NCBI GenBank assembly: GCA_021234535.1
Contig: CM037830.1
Location: 36,456,937-36,520,936 of the forward strand
Source of the DNA: Stichopus chloronotus
Taxonomy: Eukaryota > Echinodermata > Holothuroidea > Aspidochirotida > Stichopodidae
DNA: 64,000 nucleotides
Reading direction: 5' to 3'
Below are positions 1-62,491 of this stretch, piece by piece. Each line of letters starts with the position of its first letter. Position 1 is the first letter of the stretch. Made by a program: the position numbers and the translations under genes. The notes under the pieces were generated by a model. The model did not search any database and was not told the origin of the DNA. It worked only from the letters and a program-made list of their open reading frames with translations.

Positions 1-49158
<49,158 letters not shown>

Positions 49159-49785
49159 GACCAGTTTACATACCCCTTCCCTTTCTCAGTTGGGTGTTAT
49201 TTTTGTATTCTTTGTTGGGGGATAGGGGTAATTTTTTTAGTATTCACAAGTGACTTGTTTCTATGACAACCACACAAGCAATGTCATGATATTTAAATAC
49301 TTAGCAGTAGTATTAAATACTGTTTTATATTATGAACACTTTAACACTTGTCTTTACAGCTGCAGTTCTGTATTCACTAAAAGATAGCACCAGGTCTCTG
49401 TTGCTGATAGCTGCATTAGTACAACTTTCATTACTTACTTTATACATCCATCATACTGTCATCTATCTTAATAATATTCTAGTTTTGGAACAGTAATTGT
49501 TTTGTGGTCTTTAAGCTCATATTAAATATGAGCAAAGGAAATACGGTTGTGGTGATGTAGGACTGTCAAATTTGCAGTTACTTAGTAAACATCTACGTTT
49601 ATACATTTGAAAATGATATGACTTTAACTTGAAAGTAATAACTGTCTCATCTTTGATGGGTGAAAGTATTCCTTATCAGATGAAATATGTTTGATTATGT
49701 ATTGTTGATGCTGCAGCCAGAAAGTGTTATGCTGTCTCCATAAATCGCAGTTGATTTAATGTGCGTGCAAAACAAGGCATGCGGC

Positions 49786-49791
49786 AATAAA
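49786..49791 (+). terminator. Candidate poly(A) signal for the dynein transcript
   Basis: This canonical AATAAA lies about 630 bp after the dynein stop codon and is the first such hexamer downstream. Later ones at 50355 and 50574 could give longer 3' ends. No cleavage site can be fixed from sequence alone. Confidence 0.4.
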
Positions 49792-50829
49792 TAGTTTGGT
49801 TCATACTCAATCTACACAGCAGGTGGCTTGTTATATCACGCACAGTTTTAAGTATTACACATGATGACTAGCTTGGTATTCTTTTCAATTTCTATTTAAA
49901 TTGATCATGTACACTGTAATGCCAGTCCAATAGTTGTATCCATTTCATGTAATATTCATCCAATTTTGATGTATATGCCACATGTGCAGTGTATTGGTCA
50001 CTTTTTTGTTTGGATCTTGTGATTTTAATTTATGCAATAACTTTAATATGTACAACTCAGTGTCAAACATGTACTGTTTTATCTGTTGCCTGTGCTGTGA
50101 TTACATGCAATACTAGTTTGCCTTGTGATGTGTCTCTGTATTTGGCTATGACATTTTAAGCAACTTTGAACCATTAAATGTAAGTATTATTTTAGTTTGC
50201 TTTTTCAATCAAACTTTTTCAATTAAACAAATCCTTTTTCTTTTGTATTTATAAATCTTGACTTCCCTATCAGCGATCAGGGTTTGTCACATTTGTCAAA
50301 TATTTTACAGATGTTGTCAAAATCAGTGTTTAGCATTTTGGAGTTTTTTCAGAGAATAAACTGCAACTATTGATCCCTCTGAAGGAGGAGAAGCCAAAAC
50401 ACATATAACATTAAGCATGCTTATGATACTTGTTCAGAGAGATAAAAATTCATAGATGTTTTTGACATTTGACTTCTTATAAGACTATCATTATACATAT
50501 TCATCATAGTAGTTGCTATTGACCAATCACAGGGTTTTATTTAAATCAAATTTTGTTCAATAACCACTGTAAAAATAAAAGATCACGTACTTATAAATTC
50601 ATTGTAGATAATATTTTGAAGTCGAGACAATCACAAATGCTTTACTTTACTGTGGTTCTTAAATTTAGTGTCATTTATAGGTATGCTTGTGCATAGCTGC
50701 TAGCTGGTGTTTGGTCGATGAAGTGTGTGGATTGTGTCTTTTTGGTGAAAGATATCGTTTTGCCAGTAATTTGGCTAGTGTTTGATCTCTGTGTGTTGTG
50801 CAAAAGTTGGTACTCATACGTGAGATTGT

Positions 50830-51190
50830 ATTTATTCCATACAGCTCTAATTCTTCATCATCACTAGATGCATAGTTTGTAGCTGTTATCATATTTCTTA
50901 TTGATTGGAGTATGAGAGTGCATTTATAGCTCATTTTTCTTATATGTGATTTATGATATGGTAGTTATTCTGTAGATGTTCATATTGATCGTATTATAAG
51001 AGTATATTTGGTAGCTGTTCAGATGTCATATGTGATCAGAATATTAGGGTTCTTTTAAGTTTATGGAATCATATTAGAGTATACTCCGTAGCTGTTCATT
51101 CTTCTTCAGTGATCATATGAGAGCTTGCTTTCTGATTATTTATTCATCTTTTTAGAGTATCATAAGAATAGTCTTTCAATATTGAATCAT
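50830..51190. repeat. Degenerate tandem repeat, about 70-bp unit (downstream of dynein)
   Basis: Phrases such as TATTAGAGTATACTCCGTAGCTGTTCAT, TATAAGAGTATATTTGGTAGCTGTTCA and GGAGTATGAGAG with AGTTTGTAGCTGTTATCAT (cited only in part) recur at about 70-bp spacing with GTGATCATAT between. It has about five diverged copies and is non-coding. Confidence 0.5.
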
Positions 51191-54100
51191 CCGTCCTGTA
51201 ACTTAATTGAACTTTGAAATAATATCAGTGTGCCTTGATTCGCATGTCACTTCTGTGAAGTCCAAATTAGCCTTGAGTCTCAACATACCTTGATTATAAG
51301 AGTAACCACTGCAGCTTTTACTTTGTCAAACATCCAGCAGTGACTCTTCAATGTGCCTTTGTTTAATGTTTCTTTTAGGTTTTCTTTGATTGATATTTAT
51401 GATGTCACAGTTTGGAGAGAGACCAACAAAATATGTCGTATTATGTCTGTCCAGATAAACAGTCAACAAATCCTCCTCCTCAGTAAACATTTCATGTATC
51501 ACTTGGAGACATTTTAACACATTCAGTCAACATTGTTTTTGAGAACAATAACTAACATATCCAGGAGTTAGTTTATGGTCAGATTTCTCTGGTCGACCTA
51601 CCACGTCAACACATTCTTCAGGCCGTTGTTCTCTTGTGGTAACCTTTTGTTCATTCTAACTACTGTGCATTCAGCTGGAGCTATTTCACTGCTGTTAGCC
51701 TTGACTTATAATTACACATTATCCATACATTCATCTTTCATCTAATGGTACTGTTAGGATAGAATTTTCCCTCTGTGGAATGTCAAAACATGCCTTGAAT
51801 TTTTCTGTATTCTGATATGAAAGTTTAATTTATTTCGTAAATGTAGTGCTTTTCTAAATGCCATATTTTGTTTTAGAACAATTCTGAATATAAACAAGTC
51901 AGACTTTTGAGCTGGTCCTTAGTGTCTCATTTCTTGATTTGTTTGCTCAACATGCATACAAACCACTAGCTTGTTGTTTCTGCGCTTAAAGAGGCTCATC
52001 AAGTTGATACCACTAAGCTTGTGAAGATTTTGAAGGGTGCAAGCACATGACAATGCTTTTAAGTAGCATAAGACTTAAGTTTTACATCCAATAATTATGA
52101 AAACTGTCAAAAAATTTTAATTTTTTACCCTGACTTGTACTGGCTGTGTGCATATGAATTAGTGCTAATGTGCAAAGTGTCTGGTCACAAATTTTCCATA
52201 ACCAAATGGAGTCCTTAGTTACTCTCTCATGTTCCTTTGTATGTATCACATGAATCCTCTTAGTCTGATCACGTGTCATTAGCATGTGAAGAAAACTTGA
52301 CAGGTTTCGGAACATTCAGCAAATTTTATGAAACAACTCGACCTGCCTCTGCAAAGAATCCGCAACTTTATGAATAAGGAGAAATGAAAAAAAAAAAAAA
52401 GAAGAAATTAGGAACTTTTAAACTTGTTCTAACTCTGGTATTCTGCATATGATGCTGGAAACAAAATAATCCTTTCTAAACAAAGACTGTACATGAATAC
52501 TTTGCAATGTATCAATATAAAAACAACAACAACAACAACAAAAAGAAAGGATGATTTGTTTGATGTGAAATGTCATGGACCATGAAAAGAATCTTTTGTG
52601 AAAGAGAACGAAAAAAGTAAAGAATGAAAATTAATAACGTTTATTGTAAACAATATTGAGACATCAGTCAGAGGGTTCCAATAAATCGAGAAACAGGTGT
52701 TGTATCAGTAGGTCCTTTGCATAATTTTGCTGATGGGGACAATAACGTGAATGCCCTGAAAACCATGTGCCAGCAAGAAACCATCATAAAGCCAAAATCG
52801 ATACGCCTACCTGCTAGCTTCTCAAACCATAACTCATCTGTCAAAGTCATGAAAAGTAAATGCTGACAGTTATTTGCCTTCACACTTGAAATCCACAACC
52901 CCCCCCCCCCCCATCCCTCTCCTTACCCCTACTCCATTCTCCAGTATCGACACTACCTTTATGAAGGGTTGCATGCACTAATTGCTCTTATGGAAAAGAT
53001 TGTCACAAGTCTCTGGTGATTAGTTTACTAGCATAATTAGCACATTTAGCAACTATATCCCTTTTTTTTCCTGATGTCTGTCATGTCTTTGGTATAATCT
53101 CACAGATTCATTAGTGTAGACACCAATGCACCAATGCTTCTTTCACACATGCAGTATATCCCTGGCAATGACTAGAGTGTCACAACCCATCAAATCTTAA
53201 AACTAAAGATTTGAATGGGTAGTGTAAGTCGTTAAACTGTGTGGTGCAACTAAGACAACATGTAAGACAATTGTCATTGAAACAGTGAGGTGGTAAAAAA
53301 TTGTGACAGTAGGGTGAAATTGCCCATACTCACCTGCAATGTTAACTTTGCCTACATTTAAACATTTGGAGTTGTAACAATATAATTTCTACCTTTTTTA
53401 AATTAAGCAAGTTGCTTTCCCTTCATAAGACTGAAACACCCAGTTAAAAGGATGGTCCAGCCAAAAATTTAAGGTAAGTTTATCTAACCATTCAGGTGAA
53501 ACTTCCATTTAGTTCCCACGTGTGGCTCTTGAGATATTATCACTTATTCCCTTTACTACCAACTGTGAATTTAAAGCAAGCAGGCATGACATCATCTCTG
53601 CTCACTGCTGGAGAGTCTTTTATTTTCTTTATTATTGAAATTATTATCTTGACCTTGAAATCAGTGGGTGGTCAGCTTAAGTGCTGGTTATGTGAAGGTT
53701 GCAAAACTCATATTCTTCATACATTCATATTATGAGAGCACTAGATACTGAAGGATTAAATTTGGTGTAAAGTTTAAAGAAAAACACAAAATGCTTCATC
53801 AATGTGGGGAGATGATGTCACTCCTGCTTGCTTCAAGTCAACTGTTGGTAACAAATTTGGCAACTTCAACTACTCATATCTCAGGAAAACACATGGGAAT
53901 TGAACGTACGTTTCGCTATAATGGCCAGATATACTTGTGGCCAGCTATATTTGTGGCTGGACCATCCTTTTAACAGTTACCCGCGAAGATACTGGAGGGT
54001 AGCAAGATGCAGGGATTTAGAAAGTTTTGAAACTCCTCACATTTTCAACATTGTTTGACAGGATTTATGAACAATTTTGTCCATCGTTTCACGTCTACCT

Positions 54101-54709
54101 CTTTCTGAAGAACTACGGACAATTCATAAGTTATTTGTTTATGACAGCACAACACATAGTCAGCACTAAATAGTTTACTTTAGGCCACCATATTGCAGAT
54201 GAGTGCTGAATTTAAAAAGTTCCAAAGATTGTCTTTTAACAAGTCTAGACGACGGAAGGTTCTCAAGTGGCAAGGTGTCTACCAAAATATGACGTTTACA
54301 GTGTGTTTACAAGGTATCATACCATTTGACCTTGTTACTGCAAAAAAATGTAAACTGTTACCATAACAACCTTGCAGTTATTTTCAAGTCATCTGTGACC
54401 AGCTGATGGTATACTCCAACTTGTCAGAAACAAAAACTTGCAAGGACGAACAAACCCGTGTCATTATGGGGTTAGATAAATTTCAGAGCATAGTGTTTGG
54501 AAAGAAAAAAAATGAGATGTAGATTACACAGTACAGGAGTTTCTACCAAGTGCAACTTATTCCAGGTTGGCAATAGATCTGTCTTCTAGGCTTACAAGGT
54601 CATACAGGCACAAAAGATTCTTAAGGTCAACGCTGAGCTTTCAGAGTTTACAGTGCTCTCAAATTTAGCACATATGACATTAATACTGCTATTGGGGGAG
54701 AGTCCCCAG

Positions 54710-54715
54710 TTTATT
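54710..54715 (-). terminator. Candidate poly(A) signal for the NAP/SET-like transcript
   Basis: AATAAA on the minus strand, about 780 bp beyond the stop codon at 55493, is the first canonical hexamer on that side. More distal copies exist (for example near 53619). Confidence 0.35.
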
Positions 54716-55492
54716 TTTGTGCTCTTTCCAAATTCCAGTGCAAGTATGGAACTGCAAAAAAATGATCAGGAAACTCAGTATAAATGCAGATGAAGTGGTA
54801 CCATACACCAAGGCTATGAGACTTCTTCAGTTTAACAGACATAGTTTCAGAGATCATGTGCTTAATGATGTGTTTCTGTCAGAGGTCACTCAAACTAGCA
54901 CTGCCCAACTATCTAACAGACCTCTGGACTTTTGGGAGACCACAGAATGCCGACCTGTTATGGTATGGTGAAGAGGCAATGGGCTTGTACTTTCCAAATG
55001 GTCTTCCAATGGATCTGTATTGAAGACCAGGGATGGAATAAATCAGGCTGGCAAACCGAAGTGTCGCTGACTCTTAAGCCACACCCTTTGTGTGATATTG
55101 CAACGTCTGCACACACGACAAAGAATCCTATATGTCAAGTGTCACATGAAGCCTTACCCATCCCAGTATTTGAGTTTGAGTTTCTGCAGAAGATACGTGA
55201 TGGAAGATGCCAAAGCTTGTAAAACTGACAGACCAAAGCATTACAGTGCCTTACGTCACTCTACAGGTGGTTTTCTAGTAACAGGTTTGCTCCCAAGGTA
55301 AGAGACGTGATGGGCGAGCAGGTGTGAAGGTATCAAGATAAATCCATAGCTGACAAGAGCTGAATCTAAGACTGGATTCACCAACGGCTCTGAAGAGCCC
55401 AGTCTAATCTCTTCAGTTTAGCACACATCGTGTTCTTTCTACTACAGAGACTGTTTTACTTTGTGTTCCTTCATCTTCATCTCTCTATCTTG

Positions 55493-56040
55493 CTAGCTGG
55501 CGCCACTCTCTGAGTTTGTCGAAGGATTTTCATTCTGACCTGGTTCAGTTTCTCCGGTTTTCTCTGTGGTATCATTTTCTTCTGCTGCCGGCGACACTAC
55601 ACCTGAATTCTGAGAGGAGTCTGCTGGTTGCTCTTTTCCGGATTCCGCTTTGGATGATGATGTTAGTGAAGAAGTAGCTGGCTCTTCCGTCCTGGAGTTT
55701 GTAGAGGACGAGGTGACAGCCTTTGTTCCACTTTTCTCTAACTGTGATTCTGTCTCTGTATTAATTGTTGCTACTGCTTGACCAGATGTCTGGTCATTGG
55801 GAATGACACTCACTGTTCCTTCAGGTTTGGACCCCTGCACTGCAACGGTTGTTGTTTCTGCCGGCACCCTTCCCGTAGGTGCAGCTGCTTTCTTTGTTAG
55901 AGTTCTTTGCTTGGGGATTCCTTTTGCCTCTATCAACTCTATGCCATCCTCATCGTCTTCCTCGTCGAAATCGTCGTCTTCGTCCAGCAGTAAGTCATCT
56001 TCGCTCTCATCTTCAAAGTCTTCATCGATTAACTCCTCAC
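55493..56040 (-). CDS. Last exon of the NAP/SET-like gene: acidic end and low-complexity tail
   Basis: The acceptor is TTTTGCAG at 56041 on the minus strand, joining in phase 1 to GAT-G of the previous exon (LELLDND-GEELIDEDFEDE). The exon continues the acidic tract (LLLDEDDDFDEEDDEDG), then the basic KQRTLTKKAAAPTGR. It then encodes about 130 residues rich in Ser, Thr, Glu and Ala without a known fold, ending NSESGAS and TAG at 55493. Typical SET ends in its acidic tract, so this extra tail is unusual. Confidence 0.9.
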
Positions 56041-59000
56041 CTGCAAAAATTGATAAAGCTCTTAACTTCAAGTCAGCATCAAATGAGGATATACAATGAT
56101 GCAAGAAGGCAAATTAACTGCAAGGCAATGACACCACAACATCATGGCATACAAGGACAGTCTGAGCTAATGGTTCTTGGCAAGTTATTTCTGAATTTGC
56201 TCAGACTTACCTTGCTTGTCTTGTCTATCATGCTTATCTTGATCTTCATCAATGAAAGGTGTGACTGTCAACTATCTACAAGCTTTGAAAGGGATGATTA
56301 AGGCTGTTATTACCATCTCACCCTTTTTTTTTTGGGCCCTTTTTTTTTGGGGGGGACAACTATTATTGGTGGGAGACCATTACTGTGTACATTGAGATAT
56401 CACTCTTATATTTAGGAGAAAGAGAAGGGAATACATAAGTTTCTGATAATTTGTATCTCAGACAGTTTTTCAGCTTACCATCATTGTCAAGTAATTCTAA
56501 GTCTTCATCAAGGTCAAACTCTTCATCTTTTTCTTCCTCTAAAACAAGGACAGATTCATCTTCGTCCTCCTCGCCGGAGCTGTCCACCATGATACCATCA
56601 CTACCCAAAAAAGGAACATTAGAAATAAAAAATACTCCAATTCCCAAAACGTCAAAGAGCAATCCCTACTAGAGTTTTTCACTGACGAACTTGAGAGTTC
56701 TCAAATTTAACGGTCCAGTGAACATATGCTGGAATACATATATCAATCTCATGATCGAAGGACCATTTGTCACATCCTTATAAAATGTTTGTGTACAAAG
56801 GTAAAGTGTTACAATTACACAAAAACCATTACATAAAAACAATTACATAAAAACAATTACATAAAAACCATGTCCTATCATTAGCATACATTTGCATGTA
56901 AGGGTTACCTTTTGTACTTTTTGTGACTATCTCACCACTACTAAATACTCCCCTTCCCTAGCAGAGTCAGTAGTTAAAGGGTTAAATAATCAGATAGGAA
57001 CAAGAAAATGGAGTTAACGACTAAAGCTCGTGACAAATGTTTCGTTAAGTATTGAACTTTTCTATTTATATACTTTGAGTGTACCTACGAAAAGTGAGTG
57101 GCCTACGGCTACTGAATCGTGAACAATTTCTGACAAGATGCACCGAATAGAAGGTAACTTTGTTTTCATTCGAGCCTTCAAACATGTATATCATGCCTGA
57201 TATACCTGAAAGGTTAGGTTATGGTCAGAGACATTAAGCAAGGTTAGGGATACATTTCAAAAGACTAGTAAAAATGGATGACATCATGTTATGGATTGGG
57301 TGAAAGATGCGACAGGTTTGTACGTAAGATCCTTTGCGACAAATAAGAAGATGCATTGCTATGAGAGTTAAGGTCAGAGTATGGACTCCATCAGCGTAGT
57401 AGCCATAGAAATTTGTCACTACAAAGCTGGAACAAAATGCTACAAATTTTTGGCAGGTTGCACTAGATTTGTATATTTCAAGCTATTATGTGCAGCTGGT
57501 GAGGACTGGGAAATGCAATGACAATATGCAGAAAATGTGACCAGGCCAGACTCTTCTCATCCCCAATGAGGGACACTTAGTTTGGGTTAAACAAGCAAAC
57601 TCAGAATAAAAAGGGCATAAAAGGGCATCAATAAAACTACCTTGAGATATCTATGGTCGAGTCTTCAGTATGAACCTGGAAGTACTTTAATGGATTGGGC
57701 CAGATGTCATCTCTAATAAACTAGAAAACAAAAAAAAGTGATAGCTTTATGATAGATTTAAAGTTGGGTTATACAATAATTACTTTTATGAAGTTAGAGA
57801 CATATTTTACTGGCAATTGAAGGTGTTCTTAAATGAAAAAGAATAACTTTCCACTGAAGGAATTTCAAACCCCATGCCAATATCTTGTTCCTAACTCAAG
57901 ATATTGCAGTTTGAAGAAAGACTTCTCAGGTCATGAAAAATTTCCAGTTGCCTCAAAGTTACCAAAATGACATGCAACAGTGGCAAATTATTGCAAGAAG
58001 TTGTTTTTTTTTCTGTGTAACATGTTATATCTGGACAAATCTCTTAACAACCAGCTAACCCAGTGATCCATTGAAAATCGGCGAGTGGGAAATTTCGAAG
58101 AGAGAAATATAAGAGATCTTGCCCAGAACTAGATCGAAGCTATAAACTTTTGAACAATATAGTACAAAGATAATATCCTGATCTGTACTGCCACTTGCTC
58201 CATACCTACCAACTGGTCCCACTACAATATAAAGTGCACAAGAAAAATTGTCACCACTTTAAAACCTTTGCTCCCTCTAGTTAAGCCATTACTTCTTCGA
58301 ATATCATTTCACCAAACATTGTTTTTCATTGTTATGCTGTATTGTGTTTCACAAAATAAAAATTTACAGTGTGGTTGAAACTGTTCACATAGGCCATGCT
58401 ATGATTGCAAATTTGAGGTTAAAAATGTCATCAATTGTGCAACATGCACTGAGCTGCCACCATCAACTTACCACAGCAATCTTGTCCTGAACTGGATTTG
58501 CATTTTGTAAGAACCAGTGGAAGAAACTTTGGGGCTGGCTCTTACTGGAACTCGCTGATGCTTCAGTCACCCTCGTGAGATCGTGACCAGGCCTCCACCT
58601 GATTGGAGTTGCTTTGCTCCTTAAAACACCTACAATAAACATTTGAAAAAAATACCTGGTCAGTCAGCCAGCCAGTAGTCAGATTATTTCACAGGAAAGG
58701 GACCCGTTCAGATAATTACCAATACTGCTAGTGTTACAAAGCAACCAATAACTTCAAACTTAATAGTAATAAAATATATTTATTGATAAAGACGTCCTGG
58801 TGGTATCACACAGTCAACAATGTTACACATCACAGATCAGTTCTAACACTTGCTGTTGATCTTATACACAATCACCGACAAACTGCAAAATATGGCACCT
58901 TACCTGATGGACCAAAAGAGATTTCCTTGCATATGACCTCATTTTCAAAATAAGGATTTGCTTCAAAGAGGAATGAGATCTTGAAGCCGGACACGGAGTC

Positions 59001-60698
59001 ATCAAATTCTTCCACATGGAGTTTCTTGAGATACTGGAGACAGTCTTCATCAGCCTCATTGATAAAATGACTGATGTGGTGATGGTTTATAAGCTGCCAA
59101 GAAACAAACGTCAAGGATAACGAAGACCTATCGCTGACTGTCACACCTCTCCTTGCCACAGACTCACAAAAACGACTGATCGAGGAACAAATTTACAATC
59201 TACCAGGAGGCAACAACTTTCACAGATAGTATTCTCTGTCTGTGATTGAAGAAGTTCCTTCTCCCAGTGTTTGCACTAACTTATCGAATTTTGGAGAAAA
59301 TGTCCCCTCTTTGAATTATGTTGGGAGGGATTTGTTCAATTAGGGGGAGAGGCAACATTTTATTATTCATTCATCAAACACATGTTCAATGATTGATTAC
59401 CTAATTCTAGCTGATACAGTACTGTAGTACCACTGTTTGCAATACTTAATTCATTTATGTCCCTAATAGGTTACCTGCTAAGCTTCCTTTTTACCATCTG
59501 AAGATAAAGGGAGAAGATAACTACTGACCTGATGCCATAGAGTTCACTAATTGTTTACTGTGAGCAGAATCAATCAAGTTAGGTGGACTACGGCTTTCCA
59601 ACAGGATTCTTGTTTAGGTGTTTTGGAGGCAGTGTGTGCTTTGCAGTTCAAGCTCATTTTGCTAAACTGCACTGGGACTGTCCCTCCTTGATTTGTATTT
59701 TTTTGGAGAAATTTTCTCTACATGGGAGAGAACCACTCAATCACCAACATACAGTAATGTAAACCCTGCCTCTCTTGCCAGCATTGCAATTAAACAAGGT
59801 TTAAAACTTCTGTTGAGCAACCTTTGATCACCAAACCAAACTACGTTGTGCTCAGTAAGGAATACAATCATACCACTTTTCAATAAAACAAAGCCAACTC
59901 ACTAAAGACATCCCCTCTACAAAGTTTTATGATTTCTGCTGCCATCATCTGCCTCATCACTGGCAACAATAGGCAGAAAATTATCTTGAACAACGTTAAA
60001 AGCATGCTAAGTGTTACACCAAAGTCTCTGTTTTTGGTTTTTGCATTTTTGGGGGGATTATACGTGCAGTCTATCCTATACATACGTCCAAATACCTTCA
60101 CACTCACACACACATGCCATCACTGTCACACATACAAGCTCCACAAATCAACTGTAAAGGATACGGTGGTCAGCCAAAACTCTGGAATGTGTTGAATCAG
60201 CTCAGACCTCTTGTAATAGACTGGTTTCTTGGACTCTCGTAATGACTTTTCAATCTCCATCACCTTCTGGTTGGCAGAGATGGTCATCTCCTCAATTTCA
60301 AAGTCACACTCTTGAATGCCTTCAATCACTCTACTGAGGTCCACGTGATCGATCGAGGCAGCGAAGGCCCTATCGTTGGCCTCGTAACCGTTCAGCTTGT
60401 TGCCCGGGAGGGGCTGGCAGGTCTTTTTTTCTATTGGTGTCTTCTTTTCACTTTCTTTGACTTTCACTTGGGTGTCCCCTGGAGGAATTTTCGCCTCTGA
60501 CGGATCTAGAACAGCTTTTCCCTGGCTTGCGGTCTGCGTCCCCCCTTTGTCCGTATCTGGTTCCTTACTTGCATCATCACCGTGTGCTATGCTGTCTTTG
60601 GTTGGATCATTGTTAGTGTCTGGTTCAACTGCGTTGGCTACTGATTTTAACTCTGTACGAATCCTTTTTGCTGGCGGAGAGGGCATCTCAGAATCCAT
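55493..60698 (-). CDS. SET/TSPY-like NAP-family histone chaperone, 543 residues, six coding exons
   Basis: A nuclear histone chaperone is expected: NAP/SET proteins bind H2A-H2B or H3-H4 and act in chromatin assembly and transcription. Coding exons in transcript order: 60698-60165, 59093-58904, 58629-58472, 57720-57641, 56600-56479, 56040-55493 (1632 bp, phases 0, 1, 0, 2, 1). The start is the ATG at 60698: it sits in AACCATGG, and the upstream in-frame ATG lies before a splice acceptor CTTCACAG at 60703. Residues 8-14 (PPAKRIR) look like a nuclear signal. About 120-175 form the dimerisation helix, ending KRSELIQHIPEFW. The core shows NPYFENEVICKEISF, TPIRWRPGHDLT, QSFFHWF and DDIWPNPLKYF. 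Then come a long Asp/Glu tract, a basic patch (KGIPKQRTLTKK) and a Ser/Thr/Glu-rich tail. SET is closest in the core; TPIRWRPGH and the extra tails also recall TSPYL proteins. Confidence 0.92.
56321..56355. repeat. Duplicated C3-T10-G3 / C3-T9-G7 tract
   Basis: CCC, ten T, GGGCCC, nine T, then seven G: a near-perfect tandem of one homopolymer-rich unit, in the last intron of the chaperone gene. It could be slippage or an assembly error at homopolymers. No function is seen. Confidence 0.7.
56812..56871. repeat. Tandem repeat, 16-bp unit, about 3.5 copies (SET-like intron)
   Basis: ACAATTACATAAAAAC-like units (CAATTACACAAAAACC, ATTACATAAAAACA twice, ATTACATAAAAACC) follow one another. It is non-coding. 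Confidence 0.8.
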
Positions 60699-61892
60699 GG
60701 TTCTGTGAAGTAGAGATAACATAATGAAAAGTTCACAATTCTTAGTGAGTGATACTACAATAAAACGTACAATCAGTCAAATAAATAGGCCAGTCTGGAA
60801 GGTCATATGGACCTAAAGTTGTGCACAGGTAATTCATATTCACAGCATCACTTCTCTACCTAAGAAAACTTTCCCTGAATTGCTCTTGCTCTCCAAAAAT
60901 TTTAAGTTGGCCCTTAATTGCATTTACTTTGTTTATCATACAACCAAGCACAAGGTAAACAAAACGAAATCTATTATTTGTACATACATGTACACCGAGT
61001 GGGTGTTTATTCTTTCCAGTGACTCGCAGAAAGAATAGTTCTGCTTGAGAGACTCACAAACATGAAACCATGAGAAAGGAATGCTTCGCTGGTAACTCAC
61101 TAAATTGCTGCATACTTGAATAATGGTGCGAAAAACATCACCAAATGAATTTACAAGCTACTACTGGCATAATGTCAACAGGGAACCAATCTACCTAATT
61201 AATCATTAAATGCACTGTCATAATATGCACACATCTATAGGCACTTAACCAAAACAAAAGGCATTTTTGACACCAATATAAACAGGAGCATTTCAATAAC
61301 AGTATGCCTAGAATTCAGCAATATTATTAGAACCACAAAACAATCCAAAGTCAAAGTGCAAAATAGAAGCAGAAATGAATGCTTGAAATGTTGCCAAGTT
61401 AGAACAGAATTATAGTTCACAGACAGGTTTCAACAAATTTTGTGGGCTTTTTATTTAATACCCAGATCAAACAGACCACAATGATAACATCTTCCATTAC
61501 ATTAGGTCATCGTTCTTGGAATTAAGTGGATCATTGCAAGGCCAAAGGTAATGCTTGAACCAGCCTCTTAACAGCACGACATGATAATATGGCTTACATA
61601 ATACTATAGTCATAGGTTTGCCCTTCCTACCAAAACAATTAAGGACTAAACTTGACATTAATTCCATAGTTATTTCCACAGCAATTAAAATGACCAAAGA
61701 TATTTTACATTTGTCTTTAACTGATACACAAGGCAGGTCTCAGATGTGTGAAGAGAGAGAGTTTCAGTCATTGCAGCTTACAAAATAAATTATCACTGCA
61801 ACTCAATGACCTGAAGTTGGGAGTCTCATGTCATGGGAGGAAAAAAGGGCCTCGACATATGATGATGATGATATCATTTGTTACGTTGTTGT

Positions 61893-61960
61893 ACTGAAAA
61901 TATACCTCCATATACCCAGAATGTATATCTATATACCCAAAATATACGCCTACATAACAA
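61893..61960. repeat. AT-rich tandem repeat, about 24-bp unit, about three copies
   Basis: GAAAATATACCTCCATATAC, AATGTATATCTATATACCCA and AAAATATACGCCTACATAAC are diverged copies in a row, in the presumed 5' intron of the chaperone gene. The CATATACCC element is shared. Confidence 0.55.
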
Positions 61961-62470
61961 ATATAAATGACTATATATAAAGAGCAAACATCATTAAATC
62001 AAAATGTTATGTCACTGTACCGAAAATATGGACGTGGTTATTTAAAAATCTTATCTTATTGTACAGAGAGTAAACGTCATGGCACACAACATTGAAATGG
62101 TCAACTGTGATAGGTATTGGAATATGTTGTGAAGTTGAAAAGTTATTTTCAAGAATACTGAGTAGCGACTGGCAATGTTATGGCTATGATTGAATATCTC
62201 AATGTAATTTTACAACATAGCTGTAGCAGACGACATGAAGCTTATAATTAGGCTAAGTTCCTTCATTATGAATGATGCCCATTAAATCTGTTACTGTTAC
62301 TGTTAGTGGTAGACAAAACAGGTGCTCTTGGCAGTAACTTGTTGGGCACAAAGGAAGGAGTTTCCAATTAGTCTACAAATATCACACCTTCCTGCTGCAT
62401 CGTACTTGTAGTACTTCACAGTATCCAGTGGGTGTTACTGTTACTTAATACTAACTTAGCATACTGCATA

Positions 62471-62491
62471 GGCCTAGCCTAGGGCTAGGCC
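62471..62491. repeat. 9-bp palindrome with 3-nt centre
   Basis: GGCCTAGCC at 62471-62479 and GGCTAGGCC at 62483-62491 form a short hairpin. Nearby text is full of TAGGCCTA-like words. It may be a repeat fragment or a binding site; there is no further support. Confidence 0.5.

Larger units (their letters stand above)
49159..55492. other. Convergent intergenic region and 3' UTRs of both genes
   Basis: It lies between the dynein stop (+) and the chaperone stop (-). For the dynein, poly(A) signals AATAAA occur at 49786-49791, 50355-50360 and 50574-50579. For the minus-strand gene, AATAAA (TTTATT on +) occurs at 54710-54715. The rest is AT-rich with a degenerate repeat (50830-51190), an A-run near 52388, an (AAC)n tract at 52522-52541 and fourteen C at 52899-52912. 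Short open frames exist but none resembles a known protein, and their composition matches the surroundings. Confidence 0.8.

Noticed and set aside
54717..55301. Overlapping + strand open frames of 69-96 codons
   Set aside because: They lie in the presumed 3' UTR of the minus-strand gene, overlap one another in different frames and match nothing known.
55797..56301. Long + strand open frames rich in Ser opposite the chaperone's acidic exon
   Set aside because: They are the antisense shadow of Asp/Glu codons on the minus strand.
60699..60722. Upstream in-frame ATG for the NAP/SET-like protein (MLSLLHRT)
   Set aside because: It lies before a clear splice acceptor (CTTCACAG), so it is intronic. 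The ATG at 60698 has an ideal AACCATGG context.
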